From: Gluconacetobacter azotocaptans
GTDB taxonomy: Bacteria > Pseudomonadota > Alphaproteobacteria > Acetobacterales > Acetobacteraceae
Assembly (NCBI RefSeq): GCF_014174355.1
Contig: NZ_JABEQF010000001.1
Span: 427,843-491,842 of the forward strand
Length of the DNA: 64,000 bases
Direction: 5' to 3'
The translations under genes were made by a program, and so were the position numbers. Below are positions 44,119 to 51,923 of this stretch, piece by piece; position 1 is the stretch's first letter; each line of letters starts with the position of its first letter. Below the pieces are notes generated by a model. That model made no database searches. It saw only the letters and a list, made by a program, of their open reading frames with translations, and was not told the DNA's origin.

Positions 44119-45179
44119 GCGGGTCGTTGACGGGCGGCGGCGTGCCCGCCGGCCTGCTGGAGACCCGGGGTGCGACGCGCGGCATCGAGGGCCATGTCAT
44201 CGGCTGCGTCGCGTCGCGTGACAGCGGGCAGTTCGCCTTCGTGACCGGCGAGGGCGATATCGTCCTGGCGGCGCGCGAGGACTTCACCAACGCGGCGGCG
44301 TGGCAGGTGCAGACCGTGCATGACGGCGCGATCCTGTCGGTTTCGGCCGACGCCGCGCCGTCCGGCTTCCTGACCGGGGGCGACGACAACACCCTGCGCC
44401 GGGTGGGGGCCGACGGGTCGGTCACCGAACTGGTGCGCGGCCGGCGCTGGGTCGAGCATGTGGCAAGCTGGTCGGACGGCAAATCCGGGGTGATCGCCTT
44501 CGCCTCCGCCAAACAGTTGGAACTGCGCGACGCCACGGGCACGAAGACGCTGAAGGTGCTGGAACATCCCTCGACCGTCAGCGGCATCGCTTTCGACGCC
44601 AAGGGCAAGCGCATCGGGGCGTCGCACTACAACGGCGCGTCACTGTGGTTCGTGCATGCCAAGGTGGATACGCCCCGGCGCCTGGACTGGAAGGGCAGCC
44701 ATACCGGAATCGCCATCCATCCGGGCGGCGAGGCGCTGGTGACCACCATGCAGGAAAACGATCTGCATGGCTGGCGCCTGTCCGATGGCCACAACATGCG
44801 CATGAGCGGCTATCCGCAGAAGGTGCAGTCGATGGCGTTTTCCCGCACCGGGAAGTGGCTGGTGACCAGCGGGGCGGACAGCGTGGTGATGTGGCCGTTC
44901 TTCGGCGGCGGCCCGATGGGCAAGCCGCCGTCCGAACTGGCCGGCCTGCCGGGTGTGATCTGCCAGCGTGTGGCCTGTCACCCCGTGCACGAGATCGTCG
45001 CCGCCGGCTTCGCCGATGGGACGATCCTGCTGGAGGACGCCGCGGCGCAGCGCGTGCTGCCGGTACGCGGGGCGGGTAACGGCGCGGTATCGGCGCTGGC
45101 GTTCAGCCCCGACGGCTGCGCCCTGGCCTTCGGGACCGAGGACGGGCAGATCGGGATCGTCGACTTGGCGTCGCGATAA
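44115..45179 (+). CDS. WD40 beta-propeller protein, CobW partner
   Basis: A 354-residue seven-blade-type WD40 repeat protein with no enzyme domain. Degenerate repeats are visible: GGDDNTLRRV, VSGIAFDAKGKRIGASH, SMAFSRTGKWLVTSG, SALAFSPDGCALAFGTEDGQIGIVD. It is translationally coupled to the CobW GTPase. This gene pair is conserved in many alphaproteobacteria, so it probably serves as a scaffold or sensor for the same metal. No signal peptide, so cytoplasmic. Confidence 0.85.
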   Translation: MSGSLTGGGVPAGLLETRGATRGIEGHVIGCVASRDSGQFAFVTGEGDIVLAAREDFTNAAAWQVQTVHDGAILSVSADAAPSGFLTGGDDNTLRRVGADGSVTELVRGRRWVEHVASWSDGKSGVIAFASAKQLELRDATGTKTLKVLEHPSTVSGIAFDAKGKRIGASHYNGASLWFVHAKVDTPRRLDWKGSHTGIAIHPGGEALVTTMQENDLHGWRLSDGHNMRMSGYPQKVQSMAFSRTGKWLVTSGADSVVMWPFFGGGPMGKPPSELAGLPGVICQRVACHPVHEIVAAGFADGTILLEDAAAQRVLPVRGAGNGAVSALAFSPDGCALAFGTEDGQIGIVDLASR

Positions 45180-45188
45180 CACTCTGGC

Positions 45189-45229
45189 CCCCTGGACGCG
45201 CCCCTGGACGTGCGTGGCGTCCGGGGGAC
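45189..45229. terminator. Hairpin between convergent WD40 and ClC genes
   Basis: CCCCCTGGACG pairs with CGTCCGGGGG across 20 bases, with one bulged T. It occupies nearly all of the 51-bp gap between the two convergent stops, so it could end transcripts from both sides. There is no clear T-run. Confidence 0.4.
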
Positions 45230-45230
45230 G

Positions 45231-46655
45231 TCAGATCGGCTTGGAGGCCGCGCCGGCCGGCGGCCCTGCCGCATGGGCCGGGGCCGACGTTTCGGGCTGC
45301 GGGGGCGGGGCGTTTTCGACCACTCCCAGGAATTTCTCGGCCAGCGCGCTATAGAGCGAATGGCCGCAGATCATGCGCGATACGGCAAAGGCCAGGAACG
45401 ACGTCGCCAGCAGCGCCAGGGTCACCTGCTGGTTGTCGGACATTTCCATGACGATCACCGTCGCGGTCAGTGGCGCCTGCACCACCGCCGAGAAATAGGC
45501 GACGGTCCCCAGCAGCACGACGGCGCCCGGTGTCGTGTGCGGCAGGAACTGCGCCACCCATCCGCCCATCCCGGCACCCACGGCCAGCGACGGCGCGAAC
45601 AGCCCCCCGGGAATGCCCGAGCAGTAGGACACGATGGAGGCGATGTATTTCAGGATGAAGAACGACACCGGATAATGGGTCTGCCCGGCAATGATCTCGC
45701 GCGCCTGGACATAGCCGGTGCCGTAGGTGATGCCGCCGGACGCGATGCCCAGGATGGCCAGGATCACGCCGCACAAGGCGGCGAAGGCGACGGGATGCCG
45801 GGCCACGAACTGTCCCAGCAGGCCGGGCAGCCCCGCCGAGGTACGGATCAGAATAGCCGAGAACAGGCCCCCGCTGACGCCGCCCAGGATGCCGCAGGCC
45901 AGCACCGCAATCCAGCTGATGCCGATCGGCACCACGACGTCGGTATGGCCGAAATAGGTATAGTTGCCGACCAGCGCGATGGCGGTGACGCCCGACAGGA
46001 TGACGCCGGTCAGCATCGTGCCGCTGGTGCGCTGCTCGAAGGAATGACTCAGTTCCTCGATGGCGAAGACGATTCCGCCCAGCGGCGTATTGAAGGCCGC
46101 CGACACGCCCGACGCGCCGCCCGCCAGGATCAGCCCGCGCCGGATGCCGATCGCCGACAGGTTCAGCCAGCGGCCGAACGCATGCATGATCGCCGCACCC
46201 ACCTGCACCGTCGGCCCCTCGCGCCCGATCGAGGCGCCCGCCAGCAGGCCCAGCGTGGTCAGCAGGATCTTGCCGAACGCGATCCGCAGCGACAGCAGGC
46301 GGTCGACGACCGTGAAATCCTCGAGGTGCAATGTGGCGATGGTCTGCGGGATGCCGCTGCCCTGCGCGCCGCGGAACAGGGTCCGGGTCAGCCACGACGA
46401 CAGCGCCAGCCCCGCCGGCGTCAGCGCCAGCATGATCCAGGGGTCCCAGGCGATCATGCGCGTCCGCAGGGACTCGGCCTCGTCCGCCGCCGTGGCGAAG
46501 CCCACCGCCACCAGCCCGACCAGGATCGCGGCCGTCCAGTACACCAGCTTGCGCCGCCACTGCGCCGTCGTCACCCGGGCGGACCGGCGCAACTGCCGCA
46601 TGTGGCGGCCGCGCAGTTCTGTCAGGTCGGTCTTCATCATTCGGATGTGGGGCAT
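45231..46655 (-). CDS. clcA: ClC-family chloride/proton antiporter
   Basis: A 474-residue ClC transporter. The filter blocks are GSGIPQ (about 100), GREGPTVQ with gating Glu near 142, and GIPGGLFAPSLAVGAG. The internal proton-path Glu is present in FNTPLGGIVFAIEELSHSF, which indicates an antiporter rather than a channel. Such proteins aid acid resistance in enterobacteria and may do so in an acid-forming host (inference). AAGGA precedes ATG 46655. The C-terminal 30 residues are Pro/Ala-rich. Confidence 0.93.
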   Translation of the reverse strand: MPHIRMMKTDLTELRGRHMRQLRRSARVTTAQWRRKLVYWTAAILVGLVAVGFATAADEAESLRTRMIAWDPWIMLALTPAGLALSSWLTRTLFRGAQGSGIPQTIATLHLEDFTVVDRLLSLRIAFGKILLTTLGLLAGASIGREGPTVQVGAAIMHAFGRWLNLSAIGIRRGLILAGGASGVSAAFNTPLGGIVFAIEELSHSFEQRTSGTMLTGVILSGVTAIALVGNYTYFGHTDVVVPIGISWIAVLACGILGGVSGGLFSAILIRTSAGLPGLLGQFVARHPVAFAALCGVILAILGIASGGITYGTGYVQAREIIAGQTHYPVSFFILKYIASIVSYCSGIPGGLFAPSLAVGAGMGGWVAQFLPHTTPGAVVLLGTVAYFSAVVQAPLTATVIVMEMSDNQQVTLALLATSFLAFAVSRMICGHSLYSALAEKFLGVVENAPPPQPETSAPAHAAGPPAGAASKPI

Positions 46656-46808
46656 GATGGTCCTTGCCCGCGAGGGGCAGGGTATGTGTGCGGCGGCATG
46701 TGCCCCTTTACCCCGGATCGCCGGCGCGGTTCCACAGGAACCCGTTCGCGACCCCTGTTTAGGGGTACAGGCTGTATTGTCTCACGCACGGGCACGGGTG
46801 CCGGCCCC

Positions 46809-47705
46809 TCAGGCCGGGATGGCGATTCCCTCGTGCTTCGCCTTGCGCTCGGGCTCGACATGGATGTGGATCAGCGCCTCGCCGATGCGCGCACGCAGTG
46901 CGGTCTCGATCCGGTCGCAGATCTCGTGGGCGGCATCGACGCTCATGCCGCCGGGGACGACCAGGTGGAATTCGACGAACGCCATGGCGCCTACGATGCG
47001 TGCGCGCAGGTCATGGGCCTCGATCGCGCCGTGGGCGTTGTCGGCGATGATGGTCCGGATGTCGGCCAGCGTGTCGGGCTCCGGGGCCTCGTCCATCAAT
47101 CCGGCGATCGAGGTCCGCATCATGTCCCAGCCCACCCGCAGGACGTTCAGCGCGATCAGGCCCGCCAGCGTCGCGTCCAGCCGGACCCATCCCGTCAGCG
47201 GGATCAGCGTGAAGCCGCAGATCAGCCCCACCGTGGTCCAGACGTCGGACATGACGTGCTGCCCCGCCGCGATCAGGGTCGGCGACCGCCGCGCCCGCCC
47301 GGCCCGCAGCAGGACCAGCGCCCAGGCCAGGTTCAGCAGGCCTGCCGAACCGTTCAGCACAATGCCCAGCAGCGGCGCGCGCGGCAGGGTGGGGTGCTGC
47401 CAGTCCAGCCAGGCTTCGCGCCCGATGGCCAGCGCCGTCAGGATGACCAGCACGCCCTCGACCACCGCCGACAGATATTCGGCCTTGTAATGGCCGTAGG
47501 TGTGGTTTTCGTCCGGCGGCAGGCTGGCGACGCGCAGCGCCCACAGTCCGGCCAGGGCCGCGACGACATTGATGATCGTCTCCATAGCGTCGGAATAGAG
47601 CGCGACGCTGCCGGTCACCCGCCAGGCGGCGTATTTCAGGCCCAGCGCGACAAGGCTGACGCCCAGGCTGATCCAGGCGAGGGCGTATTTGCTGATCTGC
47701 GGCAT
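46809..47705 (-). CDS. Cation diffusion facilitator, FieF-like
   Basis: A 298-residue CDF exporter with six helices and a C-terminal cytoplasmic domain. Metal-site motifs are LYSDAMETIINV in helix 2 and HVMSDVWTTVG in helix 5; HTYGHYKAEYLSA is the family linker. It probably exports Zn2+, Fe2+ or Cd2+ in exchange for protons. It lacks the His-rich N-terminus of the neighbouring CDF. It starts 3 nt after that gene's stop, so both are made from one mRNA. Confidence 0.93.
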   Translation of the reverse strand: MPQISKYALAWISLGVSLVALGLKYAAWRVTGSVALYSDAMETIINVVAALAGLWALRVASLPPDENHTYGHYKAEYLSAVVEGVLVILTALAIGREAWLDWQHPTLPRAPLLGIVLNGSAGLLNLAWALVLLRAGRARRSPTLIAAGQHVMSDVWTTVGLICGFTLIPLTGWVRLDATLAGLIALNVLRVGWDMMRTSIAGLMDEAPEPDTLADIRTIIADNAHGAIEAHDLRARIVGAMAFVEFHLVVPGGMSVDAAHEICDRIETALRARIGEALIHIHVEPERKAKHEGIAIPA

Positions 47706-47708
47706 GGA

Positions 47709-48737
47709 TCAGACCGTATGCGCGTCGGCCAGAATGCAGCGCGCGGCGTCTGACTGGGTCTCGATCTGGAAGGTCGGATGGCCGATCCAGAAGCGTGTGC
47801 GCAACGCCTCGGTCGCGTCGCACAGCAGGGTGTCGTCGGCGGAAGGCGCGTCGGTGGGGCAGACGGTACGGACCAGATGGACGGTCAGTGCGGTCTCGGT
47901 GGTGCTGATGGGCCAGATATGCAGGTCGTGCAGGTCGGTCACCCCCGGCAGGCCGCGCAGATAGGCCTCGACCCCCTGCCGGTCGATGCGGCGGGGGACG
48001 CGGTCCAGTGCCATGTCCAGCGAATCGCGCAGCAGCGACCATGTGCCGGCGACGATGGCGGCCGACACCACCAGGCTGATGACCGGATCGACCCGCAGCC
48101 AGCCGGTATACAGGATCACCCCGCCCGCGATCACCACCGCCAGCGACATCAGCGCGTCCGCGGCCATGTGCAAAAACGCGCCCCGGACATTGAGGTCGTC
48201 GCGGCTGCCGCCGGCGAACAGCAGGGCGGTGAACCCGTTGACCAGGATGCCGATGCCCGCGACCGCCATGATGGTGCCGCCGGCGACGGGGGGCGGGGCC
48301 GTCAGGCGCAGGATCGCCTCCCACACGATGCCGCCGGTGACCAGCAGCAGCACGATGGCGTTGGCCAGCGCGGCCAGGATGGACGACCGGCGCAGGCCGT
48401 AGGTGAAATCGGCGCTGGGGGCGCGTTGCGATAGGCGCTGCGCCAGCCAGGCGGCCGCCAGAGCCAGCACGTCCGACAGGTTGTGCCCCGCGTCGGCCAG
48501 CAGCGCCAGCGCATGGGACAGCACGCCCCATGTGGCCTCGGCCGCGACATAGACCAGGTTCAGCGTGATCCCGACGGCGAAGGCTGTGCCGTAGGACGAC
48601 GGGGCATGCGCGTGGTGGTGCCCGAATCCATGTCCATGGTCGTGCCCATGGCCATGCCCATCGTCATGGCTGTGGGCGTGTCCCTGATCGGCATCGTCGT
48701 GGGGATGCGTGTGGGGATGGTCATGCGCGTCGGCCAT
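47709..48737 (-). CDS. Cation diffusion facilitator, CzcD/ZitB-like, with His-rich N-terminus
   Basis: A 342-residue CDF exporter. The first 45 residues are packed with His and Asp (DHPHTHPHDD..., GHGHGHDHGHG), a metal-sensing or buffering tail typical of Zn/Co exporters. Helix 2 has LALLADAGHNLSDVLAL and helix 5 has AFLHMAADALMSLAVV, with the expected Asp/His metal ligands. AGGA five bases before ATG 48737 fixes the start at the His-rich tail; the longer upstream open frame is not real. It is first in a two-gene operon with the FieF-like gene. Confidence 0.93.
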   Translation of the reverse strand: MADAHDHPHTHPHDDADQGHAHSHDDGHGHGHDHGHGFGHHHAHAPSSYGTAFAVGITLNLVYVAAEATWGVLSHALALLADAGHNLSDVLALAAAWLAQRLSQRAPSADFTYGLRRSSILAALANAIVLLLVTGGIVWEAILRLTAPPPVAGGTIMAVAGIGILVNGFTALLFAGGSRDDLNVRGAFLHMAADALMSLAVVIAGGVILYTGWLRVDPVISLVVSAAIVAGTWSLLRDSLDMALDRVPRRIDRQGVEAYLRGLPGVTDLHDLHIWPISTTETALTVHLVRTVCPTDAPSADDTLLCDATEALRTRFWIGHPTFQIETQSDAARCILADAHTV

Positions 48738-48906
48738 GGCGTCCTGGGTGTCTCGATGTCCGGGGAGGGGCCGCACCTCTCTAACAGAAGGCCGGGCCGC
48801 GCGGCTAGGGCCGTGGTCTTTTGTCGCGGCCGGCCGTCGTGATATGGCACGGCCGGACAGGGTGCGATCCGCGCCGTCGCCGCCCCCGCCCGCCACCCCA
48901 ACCGAG

Positions 48907-50607
48907 ATGAATCCGGCTGCCATGCTCAGACTGACCGAACTCAGGCTTCCCCTCGACCATGCGCCGGATGCGCTGGCGGCGGAGATCGTGCGGCGGCTGG
49001 GCATTCCGGCCACGGATCTGCTGGACCATACGGTGTTCCGCCGGGGCTACGACGCGCGGCGGCGCGGGGCGGTTGTGCTGGTCTATACCGTCGATTGCAT
49101 GGTGCGCGACCAGGACGCGGTGCTGGCGCGGCTGGCGGACGATCGCCATGTCGGCCTGGCGCCGGATACGGCCTATCGCTTCGTGGTGGATGACGGCGCG
49201 GCCCTGGCGGCGCGCGAGGGCTACCGGCGGCCGGTTGTCATCGGGGCCGGGCCGTGCGGGCTGCTGGCGGGGCTGCTGCTGGCGCAGATGGGGCTGCGGC
49301 CGCTGATCCTGGAACGCGGCAAGATCGTGCGGGAACGCACCGTCGATACATTCGCGCTGTGGCGCAAATCGGTGCTGACGCCGGAAAGCAACGTCCAGTT
49401 CGGCGAGGGCGGGGCGGGGACGTTCTCGGACGGCAAGCTCTACAGCCAGGTCAGCGATCCGCGCCATTACGGGCGCAAGGTCCTGGCGGAATTTGTCCGC
49501 GCCGGCGCGCCCGAGGAAATCCTGTACCTGTCCAAGCCGCATATCGGCACGTTCCGCCTGGTTTCGATGGTCGAGCATATCCGTGCCGAGATCGAGGCGC
49601 TGGGCGGCGAATACCGCTTCGGCACCCGGGTCGAGGAGATCCTGATCGCCCGCGACGCTGCCGGCGCCCGGCGGGTGGAGGGGGTGCGCCTGTCCGGCGG
49701 CGGCACCGTTTCGACCGGTCATATCGTCCTGGCCATCGGTCACAGCGCCCGCGATACGTTCGCCATGCTGCGCGACGCGGGGGTCGAGATGCGGGCGAAA
49801 CCCTTTTCCATCGGCGTGCGCATCGAACATCCGCAGTCGGTCATCGACATGGCCCGCTTCGGCACGCAGGCGGCCACTCCGCTGCTGGGGGCGGCGGATT
49901 ACCGGCTGGTGCATCATGCCGCCAACGGGCGCGCGGTCTATTCCTTCTGCATGTGTCCGGGCGGCACCGTCGTCGCCGCCACGTCCGAGGAAGGCCGCGT
50001 CGTCACCAACGGCATGAGCCAGTATTCGCGGGCCGAACGCAACGCCAATGCCGGTATCGTCGTGGGTGTTGCGCCGGGCGTCGATTATCCCGACGACCCG
50101 CTGGCCGGCATCGCCTTCCAGCGCCATTGGGAACGCCAGGCCTATCTTGCGGGCGGCGGCGGCTATCGCGCACCGGCGCAGCGCGTCGGCGACTTCCTGG
50201 CCGGCCGCCCGTCGACCCATCTGGGTACGGTGGAACCGTCCTATCGCCCCGGCGTGACGCCGACCGACCTTGCCGCGTGCCTGCCGGACTATGTGGTGGC
50301 GGCCATGCGCGAAGCCCTGCCGATGTTCGAACGGCGGCTGCGCGGGTTCTCGATGGACGACGCGGTGATGACCGGGGTGGAAACCCGCACGTCCTCCCCC
50401 CTGCGCATCCCGCGCGGTCCGGACGGCCAGAGCGTGAATACCGCCGGCCTGTATCCGGCGGGCGAGGGCGCGGGCTATGCCGGCGGTATCCTGTCGGCCG
50501 GGATCGACGGCATCCGCGTGGCCGAGGCCGTGGCCCTGACGATGGCCGGCCGCCCGGTGGACGGGCTGATCCGCGAAACGATGACCCACACCGCCGCCGC
50601 GCAGTAG
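48907..50607 (+). CDS. FAD-dependent oxidoreductase (NAD(P)/FAD-dependent dehydrogenase of unknown substrate)
   Basis: A 566-residue flavoprotein. An N-terminal domain of about 90 residues (LTELRLPLDHAPDAL, RGYDARR, VYTVDCMV) precedes the FAD-binding GxGxxG-type VVIGAGPCGLLAGLLLAQMG and ILERGKIVRERTVDTFALW. FGEGGAGTFSDGKLYSQV and a late TAGLYPAGEGAGYAGGILSAGIDG close the site. It belongs to the large COG2509 group of uncharacterised dehydrogenases. Start is either ATG 48907 or 48922. It is divergent from the CDF operon by about 170 bp. Confidence 0.87.
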   Translation: MNPAAMLRLTELRLPLDHAPDALAAEIVRRLGIPATDLLDHTVFRRGYDARRRGAVVLVYTVDCMVRDQDAVLARLADDRHVGLAPDTAYRFVVDDGAALAAREGYRRPVVIGAGPCGLLAGLLLAQMGLRPLILERGKIVRERTVDTFALWRKSVLTPESNVQFGEGGAGTFSDGKLYSQVSDPRHYGRKVLAEFVRAGAPEEILYLSKPHIGTFRLVSMVEHIRAEIEALGGEYRFGTRVEEILIARDAAGARRVEGVRLSGGGTVSTGHIVLAIGHSARDTFAMLRDAGVEMRAKPFSIGVRIEHPQSVIDMARFGTQAATPLLGAADYRLVHHAANGRAVYSFCMCPGGTVVAATSEEGRVVTNGMSQYSRAERNANAGIVVGVAPGVDYPDDPLAGIAFQRHWERQAYLAGGGGYRAPAQRVGDFLAGRPSTHLGTVEPSYRPGVTPTDLAACLPDYVVAAMREALPMFERRLRGFSMDDAVMTGVETRTSSPLRIPRGPDGQSVNTAGLYPAGEGAGYAGGILSAGIDGIRVAEAVALTMAGRPVDGLIRETMTHTAAAQ

Positions 50608-50619
50608 CGGTCCGGCGGG

Positions 50620-51540
50620 TCAAACGGATTCGGTCATCATCCTGCTGCCGACGGCGGGTGCTATGCGGATCGCGCTGACATCGCGGACCGGCGGCTTGCC
50701 GAACATGCGCCGATATTCGCGGCTGAACTGCGACGGGCTGTCATATCCCACGGAAAAGCCCACTTCCGCGGCATCGGCGCCTTCGGTCATCAGGCGTTTC
50801 CGGGCTTCCTGCAGCCTCAGCCGCGTCCGATACTGCAAAGGGCTCATCATGGTGGCGGCCCGGAAATGGCGATGGAACGACGACGGGCTCATGCCGGCGA
50901 TCCGGGCGACCGTCGCGATGTCGAACTGTTCCGTGAAATGGCGCCTGATCCAGCTGATGGCGCTGTTGATCTGCGACAGGTTGCTTTCGGCCGATGCGAT
51001 CTGCCGCAGGACGTCGCCCTGATCGCCCTGCAGAAGCCTGTAAAGCAGTTCGCGTACGATCATGGGCGCCAGGATCGGAATGTCCTGCGGGGTATCAAGC
51101 AGGCCGACCAGTCGCGCGGCAGGGTCGAGGATCTTCTGCGTCAGGGGACTGACGCTCAGGCACATGCGGCAGAGCTGACCGTGGTCGGTCCGCTCGGCGT
51201 GCATCTCCAGCAGCAGCGAGGCGATCTGGGCCGGGTCGATGGACAGGCAGAGCGCCAGATAGGGCTCTTCGGGCGTCGCCTTCACGACCTGGCCGGTGAC
51301 CGGAAGATCCACGGTGGCGATCAGATAGTTGCTGGCGTCGTAATCGAAGATCCTGTCGCACAGCATGACCTGCTTGCTGCCCTGGACGATCATGCAGAAG
51401 CGCGGTTCGTATACGCAATCGACCGGCGTGGTCGGCGCATCCGCGCGAAAGAAGACCAGGCCGGGAATGGCGGTCCGCACACTGGCGTCGGGGCAGTGAC
51501 GGGCGATCATATCGCGCAGAACGGTCAATGGTTCAGGCAT
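50620..51540 (-). CDS. AraC-family transcriptional regulator
   Basis: A 306-residue regulator with an AraC_N effector domain (VYEPRFCMIVQGSKQVMLCDRIFDYDASNYL) and a C-terminal pair of helix-turn-helix motifs (IATVARIAGMSPSSFHRHFRAATMMSPLQYR and AEVGFSVGYDSPSQFSREYRRMFGKPP). GGGAGG before ATG 51540 fixes the start. It is transcribed away from the RND efflux operon. The shared 380-bp region has repeated operator-like sequences, so it likely controls that operon, itself, or both. Confidence 0.92.
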   Translation of the reverse strand: MPEPLTVLRDMIARHCPDASVRTAIPGLVFFRADAPTTPVDCVYEPRFCMIVQGSKQVMLCDRIFDYDASNYLIATVDLPVTGQVVKATPEEPYLALCLSIDPAQIASLLLEMHAERTDHGQLCRMCLSVSPLTQKILDPAARLVGLLDTPQDIPILAPMIVRELLYRLLQGDQGDVLRQIASAESNLSQINSAISWIRRHFTEQFDIATVARIAGMSPSSFHRHFRAATMMSPLQYRTRLRLQEARKRLMTEGADAAEVGFSVGYDSPSQFSREYRRMFGKPPVRDVSAIRIAPAVGSRMMTESV

Positions 51541-51614
51541 CTGATCCTCCCTGCCCAAGATCCATTCCTGACTAACGCAGATGGAAGCCATTGGCCAACG
51601 CAACCCGACGACGC

Positions 51615-51775
51615 GATCGGATCATGCAATAAACTGGGCGGATCGTGCTATCTCTTGCGCCAATTCAGGCTATGGGTGCGGTGATCAGGCATTTCGATGT
51701 CCGTGACATGATCGGATCATGCAATAAAGAGGCAGTATCGCTCTATCGACCTCAGCCTTCCGTGTTGCATGATCC
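51615..51775. promoter_or_regulatory. Repeated operator-like sites between the AraC regulator and the RND operon
   Basis: A 19-bp direct repeat GATCGGATCATGCAATAAA occurs at 51615-51633 and again at 51710-51728, spaced 95 bp (about nine helical turns). An inverted copy of its core, TTGCATGATCC, lies at 51765-51775. The repeats sit in the 383-bp gap between a divergent AraC gene and the efflux genes, as expected for looping AraC-type operators. No clear sigma70 boxes are seen near them. Confidence 0.6.
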
Positions 51776-51923
51776 TGCCAACGAAAGCAGTCGGGCTGCG
51801 ATTTTCTTTCGACGGCATAACGTCGCGACGGGTCGTGCGCCCGATAGCAGCGGATCGCGATGCGTCCCGGATCGCACCGGCGAGACGCCCGCGTGCGTCC
51901 GCGCCTCATGAAAAGAGAGATTT

